From Mesostigma viride (Eukaryota; Streptophyta; Mesostigmatophyceae; Mesostigmatales; Mesostigmataceae): a stretch of DNA of 62,000 bases. The stretch lies in NCBI GenBank assembly GCA_009746045.1, contig RPFO01000131.1, positions 381,551-443,550 on the forward strand, in the 5' to 3' direction. Below, piece by piece: positions 52,481 through 62,000 of the stretch. The translations under genes and the position numbers were made by a program. The first letter of the stretch is position 1. Each line of letters opens with the position of its first letter. The notes beneath the pieces are model-generated. The model was given only the letters and a program-made list of their open reading frames with translations, did not search any database and was not told the DNA's origin.

Positions 52481-53033
52481 TTATGAGCTCCGCCGTCAGC
52501 CATGATGGCTACCTCGTGGCTTGTGACACGATGGCACTATGCTCGTCCCGATGTGATGGATGGATGGATAGCTGGGCATAGCTTGATAGATCATGGGGAT
52601 GCAGGTGCCATGGTGCACCTAGAGCAAGTGTCGTTTACATTCCCACCCTTGCAGGAAGTAGGATGTATTATAGGCCATATGCCCCTTCTCAAGGGCTATG
52701 TGCTACATATACTCCCAACGGAGTTATGTTTCTAATTAATTAATTAATTAATTAATCGTCTACATAACATTTAACAATACACCGGGCTTGAGGATGCCAG
52801 TACTGTCAGAACTAGAACGAGGCCAGTGAGCAGCCACGACAGCTACACTATTCTGATTTGGCACGCCGCAAATAGTGAAAACCATTTGCGTTCAGTGCCG
52901 GTCTGCGGAAAACGCGATCAGCTACACTATACCAGGTATTCCAGGCACTGCGCTGGTTGTCTCTTTGATATATGTTATTATCATATGCACAACTCTACCT
53001 TATATTGATGTACACAAAGGTCTGTTAGAAAGA
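52481..53033. other. Intergenic DNA with element debris
   Basis: 52600-52760 repeats, inverted, blocks of 48640-48760 and ends in (TTAA)n. 52849-52910 repeats 39048-39105. 52940-52972 carries a GCGCTGGTTGTCTC variant of the dispersed motif. No coding sequence before the GNAT stop at 53034. Confidence 0.5.
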
Positions 53034-55597
53034 CTAGTGTAGTGGCAACCGCAGCAGGCGCCTCCGAGGCCGCCCACTTGCCTTGGCACACTGCGCATTT
53101 TCTTCCTTCTCATGAGAAAACCCAGCGGTCTCGTACAGCCGCTCCGCAGGCCGGTTGCCGATGACGACGTGCGCATATAGCTCCTCCACGCCTGCGGCAG
53201 CAAAGACCATTTTCCAGAACAGGCAAGTCGATGTTGCGGAATTCTTAATACCACAATAGTAAACTATATTTCCTGAGTGCGCAGTCTGATGAGTTAGGCA
53301 GTGTGTATCGGCAAAATATGAGACTGACAAAAAGTACGTTGGCACCCACAGGTGAATAGACGTGTTGGTTTATGGTGAGTAACAACAAGACTTTCGTATA
53401 TTATAAACCGTCAGACCGATGCGCCTGCAGAATGCCCCAGCGAGTGGACAGATGCAGCCAGAAAAAAATCACCAGCAGATGACTTACCCAGCGCCACTGC
53501 GAGCTGCTTTGTTTCCTTGATAAGGCTGGCTGCCACGCCCTTCCCCCTCGCCTGCTGCAGCACGCACACGTTGGATAGATACGCGCGGCGGTGGCCCGTG
53601 TTCATGCCCTGCAATCAGCACGAGATGCCAGAGATGCGGAGGCGTGACGGCCCTAATGCACTTGTCAGCATAGGAGAAATGACGAGTGGATATCATGCAA
53701 CCCAACATCAAATCCCAGACTGTTATCCGACCCATCCTGGGACAGAGGTAATTTGCCTACTAAAAAAGACCTCCCTATAATGTATGACTGAGTAATCGGC
53801 CACAAATAGAGGCCAATACATTAGGCAGTGACCTCAGTGGCACGCCTTGACCTGGCACGCTGGTCCAACCAAGCAGCACCAGTGAAAAACAGAACGACTA
53901 GAATTGAAGTCCAAGAGAAATGCCCCAAAGCACACCACGCCCCCCCCCCCCCCCAAAGGTCCCAACGCCAAGATGACTGCAAATCCCTCACGTCAAAGTG
54001 ATCTTGGTCACAGCAAGCTTGCCTCAGGATGCTAACTTCCACAGTGTATCCGTTGAACAAAAACCCCATTCTCTTCTCTAATGGTAATGAACAACGCTGC
54101 CGGCTATCACCCATTCTGTGTAAGTCCAAGGCAAAAAGGCAAGACCATCGTGTGGGCTAATTATTGGAACGTCTAGTTTAGGGGTGGTATGACACAAGAA
54201 TTCTCTTATCAATAGACATGAGAAAATATTTATCAACAGATTTCTGCCTCTCATTTTGGTCAATCAGCAATTAATTTTCTTATGGACTTGCGGCAATTTA
54301 TTTCACGTTGCTGGGCGAGGAAATTTAGAAAGATGGGTTGCATATCTTTCACATGTGAGACCTAGATATCGCACATGCTTGGGATCATCATTTTGGTCCA
54401 CCAGCTGTAGAAGCATTAACTACAGGTGGTGCATCTGAAGGTGCTTAAGCATCCAAAAACATTCATGCTTCAGCAGCGTGCAATGCAGCACCCTCGCACT
54501 GTCTCACCACTGGGGGAAAATCGCCCACTAAGTCCTCCCCAGGCAGCTTGGGCCCCAGGTTCAAGTCCAGGGTGCCGATGACAAAATACGGGCTGTGAGG
54601 GGACCCGTGCATCTGTTAGGGGCACAAAGGCACAGATGTCAGATCATTGCAATGGCCGGGGGCTTGTGACATGCTCAGGCGCATGATGGTTGAGAAGAGA
54701 GAACAGGCCAACTGGGGTGGAAGATGCCAGACATAGTACAACCAACTAATGGGACGAATCCGGGATGCCATGAATAGGAAGTTGATATAGGGCCAGTGGA
54801 TAAAGGGCCAGGGAATGTATACATGGGCAGGGAGCATCACGTCATTGTGACTAGGAACAACGGTGTTGGTGTGTGAGCAACCACAGTACCAGCATGGCCC
54901 GATTGCCGCATGCACCCCCATTATGCGATTGTTACAACGCGCCGGCGGTTGGGTGATGTTTAGGTGACAATGCGTGCATGCCTCCGCATGTCATCCGGTC
55001 TGCATGCCGCCTATCTGTTGTGTGCTGGCAAACTTTGATGATGTCCCTTGATCGTCATTTAATTTGACGTCAATATTGCTTATGTGACCCGTAACCATGA
55101 ATTGAGAATGCCATAACAATTCAGGAATACCTCGGTAAGAAAAAAACTGCCTATGAGCGGATGTAGAGGGCTTCACATACCTGGCATGACGGTTGAAGAT
55201 TTGCAATGAGACGAAGAGGGTCATCGCGGTCCAGTGACTCCAGGGCAGCTGGGTGTATTACAGCCACAAGACAATCTGTGTAGGGGAACTCTGGCAAGCT
55301 GCCTTCTGTCTTCAATTTCAACGTCTTCCATTCTTCTTCCGTCTTCATGGCACGGTAAATCTGGACATGTACAACCAGGTACCAGATGCAAGCGGAGCCA
55401 AATGGTAAGAGCCCAGGTTTCGACGGAGCCTTCGGCCAGACTTATGACAATATGCACCCGACGGCATGCATGGAGTCTACCAACAAGCGCATGGCCATAT
55501 TCCACTTATGCTTCACACTTAGGAAAGGATAAGTGCGAATGGATACGTGCACGTACGAAGTAGACCCTTATGAGCCAGATGCGAAGGTCACGGATCG

Positions 55598-55662
<65 letters not shown>

Positions 55663-55666
55663 CGTG

Positions 55667-55752
<86 letters not shown>

Positions 55753-56182
55753 CGTGCGTGTGCGTGCGTGTGCGTGTGTGTCTATGTACCTTAACCGCAT
55801 GACAAACTGGCTGTAAACAGCGTTCCCGACAAAACAACAAAAGTACCTGCAGGGAATACTCCGAGCGGCCCGGCGGAGGGGTGGACAGGCTGTGCGCTCG
55901 GACCGCGCTGGCCGCTTTGAGCTGAAGGTCCGTTGTCGCCTGCTGGACAGAAAATAATAATCTTTTGTTGAACTGTGAAGTTTCGACATTCCGAAGAGAC
56001 TCGACCGAGGTAATGCGGGGTTTAAGAGTTGGACCACACTGGACACGAAGAGGCCTCTTGGCGCTGACGTTAAATTCGGCGGACCGAAAAGGATTCAAAT
56101 TTCTGCTAGCAAGTGCGTAATGACCGCATTTTAACCCCGACGCCGTTAAGTGCATGAGCGGAGGTGCGGCACGAATCTCCAT
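53034..56182 (-). CDS. Host GNAT-family N-acetyltransferase, five exons, probably plastidic
   Basis: Exons on the minus strand: 56182-55847, 55360-55181, 54612-54508, 53608-53488 and 53191-53034. All introns are GT-AG, phases agree, and the sum is 900 nt, giving 299 aa. Exon 1 starts with a Ser/Arg/Asn-rich, acid-poor stretch typical of a plastid transit peptide (an ATG 9 codons on is an alternative). Exon 3 encodes YFVIGTLDLN and PGEDL, exon 4 the acetyl-CoA-binding motif A (Q-Q-A-R-G-K-G-V-A), and exon 5 motif B (G-N-R-P-A-E-R-L-Y-E-T-A-G-F). The enzyme would transfer acetyl from acetyl-CoA to an amine, in plants and algae often protein N-termini or lysines in the chloroplast. The substrate is unknown. 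Intron 1 carries a (CA)n array. A Mutator-like element lies 400 bp upstream. No expression evidence. Confidence 0.85.
55602..55788. repeat. (TG)n microsatellite in GNAT intron 1
   Basis: About 93 TG dinucleotides with interspersed GCG variants, seen as (CA)n on the coding strand between exons 1 and 2. The Val-Cys or His-Thr frames across it are artefacts. Confidence 0.98.
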
Positions 56183-56578
56183 ATTTGGCCATGCAAGTGC
56201 ACAAAGTTTCCCGTTTTAAGCAATGTTCACCGCCATCCTAAACTGCACGGGCGCCCGTGCGCGCGGGTCCTCGTGATGCTTGTCCCTTGGAGTGGCGTCG
56301 GTTTGAATATCCCACCAGTGTCGGCCATCAAAGGAAGCGACTGCCGCCGTTGCATGCGCGGAATATCTGCTGGCACGAAGGTTACAGGCGACCATTCTCG
56401 ACTTTGCGGACAACTGGACCTGAACGGTACGTATACAAGCTTTGCGACCTGGATATGATCTGGTCGCTTTTGCGCTTTTCCTGACCGTGCCAGAGTTATA
56501 GGTTGTAAGATCTGGGTCCCGCAAGATCTCGCGCCAAAGAGCATCCTTCGTAATGGCAGATGAATGGGATTAAGTATT
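56183..56578. promoter_or_regulatory. Upstream region of the GNAT gene
   Basis: About 400 bp between the GNAT start and the Mutator-like insertion. It should hold the GNAT promoter and 5' UTR. No TATA box at a usual distance is evident. The short frames here have no recognised domain. Confidence 0.4.
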
Positions 56579-56588
56579 ATGGGAAGTA

Positions 56589-56806
56589 GGGTTTTTGGAA
56601 ATCGCACCCGGTGCTGGGCGCACCCGATGACAGATGACAATGACGAGAGGCTACGGTACGCGTCGATAAATACGGGTAACGCTTGTGAAAGGAACGGTAA
56701 GGGCTGATAAATACGGGTAACGCTTGCAGACGCGGCGGCATGAGCCGGAAAAATTGTGATCAGGGACGAAACGAACGGAAAGCGCAGCCTACTGGCTCAT
56801 ACTCGT
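56589..56806. repeat. MULE terminal inverted repeat, left
   Basis: Contains two internal copies of GATAAATACGGGTAACGCTTG (shared with the right arm), possible transposase-binding subrepeats. Few substitutions against 61612-61829, so the insertion is young. Confidence 0.93.
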
Positions 56807-56963
56807 GGGTCAAGATGGCGGCCTATGGGCCATACCATGCCAAGGCGGCCGCGTAAAGTGTTTATGAACGGTGATTTTGAACGTGGCGTAAGAAAGAACC
56901 TGGCCACCACGCCGTTGTACAAGGCGGGAAAATACAATCAAAGGAATGTAATCAAAGGAACGT

Positions 56964-57665
56964 TTGGTTACGACCGGGGAGGACGGCCATGTTTTGGAGT
57001 GCACATGCCAATTTCCAACCTTTGTAGGCCTCCCATGCCGCCATTGTTTAGCCGTTGAGGTGCATCTTCATCAGTGCAAGCAGGTGCCGATGCAATTGGT
57101 GTGCGATAGGTGGAAGCAACCCAAGCCGGACACTATGGAGAGCCAGCTACAATTCCAACAGATGGTAACTGTACACCCTGAGAACAGCCGTGATGATGAT
57201 GTCAACGTGGATGTCGCTCAAGGCACGGAGCCTACGTATACTGACATTCTCGCTCACATGAAGGCATGGGCTTCTTTGGCGCATGAGGGTCGTTGTGGCT
57301 CGGATTTTCTCAGGCATTGTAAGTCATACTGGCAGCAGAAGAGACTGCCATCAAGTCAGGTGAGTCAGCCGGGAGGGGATGGAAGTGCTGCTCGCTTGGT
57401 AGAAAACCCTTTAGGTCCTCCACCCCGTGGTCGGGGAAAACAACCACGTAAACAAAGAGCACACCATCCCAACGAGCCACCCACGTCAAAACGCAAGGTC
57501 TCTGCAACTCTTGGTGGAAGCGTTGTCGGTGAGGCTACGGGTACTCCGAAGCGGGCCCGGGCCCGGGGCGGGTTCGTTGCTTCTCTTGGTCACGGCAACT
57601 GCCCTAGCAATGCCGCGTCTGCTCCAAGTGTTGGCAGTGCTTCTTCGCAACCCCAACTCCCATGA
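56964..57665 (+). pseudogene. MULE transposase C-terminal remnant with SWIM finger
   Basis: The frame encodes near its start C-T-C-x9-C-R-H (Cys13, Cys15, Cys25, His27), the CxCxnCxH SWIM zinc finger that follows the DDE core in MULE and FHY3/FAR1-like proteins. The rest of the 233 codons is Gly/Pro/Ser/Arg rich with KRK and RARAR basic patches. The codons before the annotated ATG in this frame do not extend into a catalytic core, so the N-terminal two thirds are deleted or in distant exons. Transposases of this kind bind the terminal repeats and cut the element out. Confidence 0.75.
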
Positions 57666-59560
57666 GCGAATATGAAACTGCAACCTCAATGCACCTTCAC
57701 GAGGTCAATGCCCTCATGGATCATTTGGAGGTATTTGCTGGCAATGTTGCTAGCATGGCAGCGCTTGCTATGTGCATTAGGGAAGGTGCAACTTCTATGC
57801 ACCACAGGCTGCCTACATCCTTTGCGGCACATCCATCTTCACGTTAACAATCCTAAGCGGGACAACATGTGTATCCTGGCTACATTTCATCTGTGTTTGT
57901 TGTAAGTTGGTGCGTTTCCTCGGCCATAAAACTTCGTATCAACATTGAACATCTTCTTGCCGTAGTGTAATGTGAGTATCTCAAACATATGTGCCGGGCC
58001 ATTGTCTTGCTCCCGAACATTTTGCGGTGTTTGGCTTTAAGCACTATAATGGAATGTTGGAGTTGTGGTGTCCATTGTAGTGCTTGTTGGCTGCCTCCAT
58101 GATCGTGAGATGTGGCCTTGAATCTCATGTGTGTATTTTCTTTCAACGATGGACTTGAGTTCTTGGTTTCTTTGCGTTACTTATACATGTGGCGCCAACT
58201 CCTCCCAAATGTACAAGGCCACCCCCAGACATGCAACCATGCCCTAGTCTCCACACTTGCAGGTGCGGCGCATGGTGGACGGACCTACGTGGCGCTGCAT
58301 GCGACATATCTTCTTGCTGCTGCGGCCCGGCTACTATTGCTACACTTATCATCAAGGATGTGGCATATCAGTGGTGCCATCATCATAATTCTTGGCAACG
58401 TTTGAAGCTCAATCAGCCATCATGGTGTGGACAGTAGGTCTAGTGGCCCTTGCTTGCGATGGAGCCGTGGTGCCATCACTTCCCCCGGTGGACATCTGTG
58501 CTTCCCATCAGTTCCAACGTTCACTACATGTGTTGAGCCGCTCATATTGACGGTGGTTCAACCATGGTTGAAGCTAGCCTGAAGTGGCTGGTTTGGCATG
58601 TGCCGATTTAGTGGCTAGACGAGTAGTGGGCTCTCAACCCACTCGGGTGCAAAAAGCGAATCTTCACTGGTAGTTTGACATGTCCGGCTTTGTTGGTGAA
58701 AGCTCGTGTAGGCTGTCCAACTGAGTGGTGGTTTCAATGGCCGCCGCCGCCTCCTCCGGGCCGCTGCCGCCTCCGGGCCGCCGCTGCCGCCGCCGCCTCC
58801 GGGCCGCCGCCGCCGCCTCCTCCTTCGGGCCGCCGCTGCCCCCTCCTCCGGGCCGCCGCTGCCGCCGCCGCCTCCTTTGGGCCGCCACCGCCTTAGCCGG
58901 GCCGCCGCCGCCGCTGGCGTTGGGTAGTGCCATGCATTGTGGTACCAACCCAAGGTTGCTGTGGGAGTTCCCTTAAACCCTGAGTGCCCCCCCTCAGGAT
59001 AACATTACTGGATGTTCCCTAGCAACCGCCACCATTAGGGAGGACAGTCAATACTTGCTGACCCACATTTGCTTGACATGTCAATATGTAACAACCAAAT
59101 CTGACTTGTTGTTACATCCTGAGTTTTGTAATAGTTTGGGATTTTATTTGAGGCCTTTTGGATGAGTATTGAGCTAGTTATGAGGTTTCCCACGTGCAGA
59201 GATATTTCGAGACCTGGACTTTGTCAACTGACTTGTTTAGACCCTCATTGGTCGTGGCCTGATCCACGTGGGGTTATTAGTTGGTCGGTTCTGCCAAGTC
59301 TTGCCTAGATATTTTAGGACTCCAATGCTTATCAAGATTCGGTGATTCCACGTCTGGATTATGCCAGGCTGGTTTGTGTGCTCTTGTGTTACGTGTCTAG
59401 TTAGAGGGACGAAAGAATCTTACCTTGTGATGCTGTTACCTGATTGGTCCATTTCAGGCTAACGGTGGAGCATGCTCGACATGCACGTTGAGATTAGGAC
59501 GTATGGGTTGCCATTGCTGGAACGTTTGTTGTGATCTAATCTAACATGGTATAATGTTAG
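57666..59560. other. MULE interior without recognisable gene
   Basis: Mixed sequence with short frames only. 58738-58935 is a GCC/CTCCGGGCC triplet-like repeat coding for nothing credible. 59040-59560 has no distinctive signal. Confidence 0.5.
58738..58935. repeat. GCCGCC/GGGCCGCC simple repeat
   Basis: Imperfect repeats of GCCGCCGCC and CCTCCGGGCCGCC. The Ala/Pro or Gly/Arg reading frames here are low complexity and not proteins. Confidence 0.85.
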
Positions 59561-59967
59561 TTCGCATAATTCATCCATCCTCAAAGCCTCTTGCTCGTTG
59601 ACCACTTTCAGTTCCACAGAAGTAGTCAAGGATATTACTTGTCTAACTTACTGAGATAACTAGACACAATTATCAAGGAGACAATTATATTTCTTGATCA
59701 GAATATTTCTTGATCAACGCATCTCTCGATTTCTGGCCTGCGCTGTTTGTCTCCTTGATATTTCTTGATCAACGCATTGCGGTCCAATGTGGTGTGATCA
59801 ATTGTTTCTTAAGCCGCGGTATGATTGTGTGCACGAGTTTAATTCGTCAACCCCGATTGACTAGATTAAGTGAGACAACTATGCATGCCTGAGATGGATT
59901 AATTAATTTACTAATTAAAATCGTGCTAGCTCCCGTTTGGGAGCTAGTCATGGAGCATTAATCGCGA
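59561..59967. repeat. Repeat debris with AAGGAGACAA/CTGCGCTG motifs
   Basis: Several short copies of ATTTCTTGATCA and ATCAAGGAGACAA (59670-59780), and TCTGGCCTGCGCTG (59731-59745), then (TTAA) words and a GCTAGCTCCCGTTTGGGAGCTAG hairpin (59925-59947). It is the inverted equivalent of the sequences next to the microsatellites at 44280 and 46430. Confidence 0.55.
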
Positions 59968-60322
59968 CGGATGGATGGATGGATGGATGGATGGATGGAT
60001 GGATGGATGGATGGATGGATGGATGGATGGATGGATGGATGGATGGATGGATGGATGGATGGATGGATGGATGGGTGGGTGGGTGGGTGGGTGGGTGGGT
60101 GGGTGGGTGGGTGGGTGGGTGGGTGGGTGGGTGGGTGGGTGGGTGGGTGGGTGGGTGGGTGGGTGGGTGGGTGGGTGGGTGGGTGGGTGGGTGGGTGGTG
60201 GGTGGGTGGGTGGGTGGGTGGGTGGGTGGGTGGGTGGGTGGGTGGGTGGGTGGGTGGGTGGGTGGGTGGGTGGGTGGGTGGGTGGATGGATGGATGGATG
60301 GATGGATGGATGGATGGATGGG
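59968..60322. repeat. (GGAT)n-(GGGT)n-(GGAT)n microsatellite
   Basis: About 88 tetramers: GGAT at both ends, GGGT in the middle with one slip near 60198. It is inverted relative to 43658 and abuts an inverted LINE 3' UTR at right, so it is probably the amplified tail of a LINE copy, with one tetramer variant spread through its middle. Confidence 0.97.
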
Positions 60323-61611
60323 TGCACACAATCCAACCCGTCTATTCTATCTAGTAACAAACAATCCTACTAGTCTATCTTATCTAGCTAGAGTGTGCCA
60401 GACCCTAGGAGTCTTGCCTAGATATATACTCACTAGTAGATATGCTCTAGTTGTCTCACATCATTGTCTCACTTAATAATTAATATGTGTGAATGCACGT
60501 AGTTTCACAATAATGACCAACTAGTGGCCGGGAGTACCTGTTCACGTGCCCCATTGAGGGCTTATATATATCGTCGAGGCAAGAAGCAACCATTTATCAA
60601 GGAGACAATGCAACAACCAGCGCAGGCCAGATAATTTATACCAAGTCCTCAATTTGCATGATTTTTCAATTGCTCCTTATCCAATTACAATTTACAACAC
60701 ATACGCATGAATCATAGAGCTTTGTGTGCTACAACGCAGACAGTTCTGGCGCTCCCGGTCGTCATCTTGCCGACACCGGGCCACTGCGGTTGTCACCCGG
60801 CACCCCTCACCCCACCCCACTGCACAGCAAAAACCTGCTTCCTAGAATTGGCCTGCAGCCGAGAAGGGCGCCAATGCCGTGTAGAAACTCATGATGTGAA
60901 CGGCATGTGGTCAGTGGTCACAAGCGCCAAGGACACCTAGTGGCCTTTACCTGCCCCAAACCACAACATCCCAAGCATGCCTTCATCTGCGGAGCAGCTG
61001 ATCCTGAAGTGGCAACCCCGCCCTTACGACACATAACACCGACCATGCCACCATGGGACCTGCGTCCTGCAATAAAATATTTGCCTAAATATCGTCGTCT
61101 TGTGCCCGCACGTCCATGGAGGTTGAAATTACTTATTAACATGCGAATATAATCAATGAGGCATGAAAATTGTTGCGTACAACCCGCCGGATTCCCTCCA
61201 CAGCACAGCCGAAGGAACCAATCTAACAGCCCTGTTTTCTTGACTAGTTTGTCCTACCAGCTAGCACCGCAACGCAATACTAATTCGGCCGTTGATCGAC
61301 ATTTCCCCAGCGTACTTGACTGGAACAGATGCCGCTAAATTCTTTCGGTCCGTCAATTCTTTTGGTGTGGAGTTGAATTTATTCTACTAGGCCAAAGTCC
61401 CCCCGCGGCTCGCGCCCTGGCCATGGTGAAATTGGTGATGGACTTCGAAGTTTTCTGCCTTCCATCCTGCGGCGAGGCTCCGCTTGGCAGTTGACGCGCC
61501 AGCATTTTCTTCTGTCATTTGTACTTACGCACCATAAGTTTACGCGCCGGGGCGCGTGCGATCGATACAGTAGACTTAGCAGTTCGCACAGGCATGTGCG
61601 TCGGCGCCCTC
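60323..61611. other. MULE interior, right part
   Basis: 60323-60400 is an inverted LINE 3' UTR. 60590-60630 carries the CAAGGAGACAA...CCAGCGCAGGCC motif. 60707-60940 has a 77-codon frame with several cysteines but no recognised domain. The rest shows no coding pattern. Confidence 0.5.
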
Positions 61612-61829
61612 CGTAGTATGAGCCAGTAGGCTGCGCTTTCCGTTCGTTTCGTCCCTGATCACAATGTTTCCGGCTCATGCCGCCGCGTCTGCAAGCGTTA
61701 CCCGTATTTATCGGCCCACACCGTTCCTTTCGCAAGCGTTACCCGTATTTATCGACGCGTACCGTAGCCTCTCGTCATTGTCATCTGTCATCGGGTGCGC
61801 CCAGCACCGGGTGCGATTTCCAAAAACCC
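61612..61829. repeat. MULE terminal inverted repeat, right
   Basis: Reverse complement of 56589-56806. Followed immediately by the second ATGGGAAGTA at 61830-61839. Confidence 0.93.
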
Positions 61830-61839
61830 ATGGGAAGTA

Positions 61840-62000
61840 CGTTTGGGCTATGAAGTCTTGATGGTGTCCGCTGCCAGTCGACGCAGAATGCTCAATGCGT
61901 AGATCTGCCGTATCTTAGCCCTTAGCTGGCTGAGTGGCTGTCCGCGACACTCCCGGAGCTAGTACAGGCATTCACGCCTTAAGTTGGGTTCGAGGTTTTT
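61840..62000. other. Unique flank after the MULE
   Basis: Continues the sequence interrupted at 56578. Short frames only; no feature recognised before the window ends. Confidence 0.4.

Larger units (their letters stand above)
56589..61829. mobile_element. Mutator-like element (MULE), 5241 bp
   Basis: Terminal inverted repeats 56589-56806 and 61612-61829 (about 218 bp, about 97 percent identical, beginning GGGTTTTTGGAAATCGC) are flanked by the 10-bp direct repeat ATGGGAAGTA (56579-56588 and 61830-61839). Long inverted repeats and 9-11-bp target duplications are diagnostic of MULEs, and the interior carries a SWIM zinc finger as in MULE/FAR1 transposases. The interior has later gained a LINE tail microsatellite, other debris and GCC repeats, and the catalytic DDE domain is not seen, so it is defective. 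Confidence 0.93.

Noticed and set aside
55533-55816. Cys-Val repeat ORFs
   Set aside because: Translations of the (TG)n microsatellite inside a GNAT intron.
58615-58976. Gly/Arg- and Pro/Ala-rich ORFs in the MULE
   Set aside because: Low-complexity translations of a GCC repeat on both strands.
60707-60940. 77-codon ORF as the DNA-binding domain of the MULE transposase
   Set aside because: Its few cysteines do not match a known finger and it lies downstream of the SWIM remnant on the same strand, the wrong order.

Overview
The window is nuclear DNA of a eukaryote, most likely a green-lineage organism (green alga or streptophyte). One host gene has GT-AG introns, an apparent plastid transit peptide and a GNAT acetyltransferase domain. 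Around it lie non-LTR retrotransposons, DNA transposons, a satellite and long tetranucleotide microsatellites. The species cannot be named from sequence alone.

The centrepiece (5880-26318, 20.4 kb) is an endogenous polinton-like virus (PLV). It is bounded by a perfect 96-bp inverted repeat and, further in, by a 121-bp imperfect inverted repeat that itself carries a hairpin. Two gene blocks diverge from 17685-17724. The leftward block is the virion module: a 1069-aa beta-rich protein, a zinc-finger basic protein, a 102-aa protein, a penton-like minor capsid protein, a 94-aa protein, the major capsid protein, a 56-aa ORF, an Ig-repeat plus LamG-like surface protein, and 165- and 122-aa unknowns. 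The rightward block is the packaging and replication module: a coiled-coil/AT-hook protein, an A32/FtsK-type packaging ATPase, an AT-hook protein, a tyrosine recombinase and a primase fused to a UL9-like helicase. The capsid gene is split by a 1.96-kb duplicated insertion, the surface protein carries an in-frame stop, and the recombinase and primase-helicase carry several frameshifts. The integrated copy therefore looks dead, while ATPase, penton and the 1069-aa gene remain open.

Left of the virus (1-5876) are inverted, direct and tandem repeats, a PHD-finger ORF, and about 13.2 copies of a 170-bp satellite ending in a truncated retrotransposon. Right of it (26319-39030) is a nest of truncated, inverted copies of three families of non-LTR elements with a restriction-like endonuclease (C-x2-C-x8-H-x3-C knuckle and a PD...D motif). 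One copy is interrupted by a 961-bp nested palindrome with a 5-bp target duplication. From 39160 to 52760 lie L1-like elements: ORF1 of two subfamilies, a decayed ORF2 with a YADD reverse transcriptase, and two tail-to-tail ORF1-only elements, one of which contains a TTAA-flanked piggyBac-like insertion. A five-exon GNAT gene occupies 53034-56182 on the minus strand. A Mutator-like element with 218-bp inverted repeats and a 10-bp target duplication (56589-61829) sits about 400 bp upstream of it.

The most unusual signal is mutational. When near-identical repeats are compared, many differ by a 4-bp insertion that turns a dinucleotide XY into XY-revcomp(XY)-XY (for example CT to CTAGCT, TG to TGCATG, TC to TCGATC). 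Several of these break reading frames.
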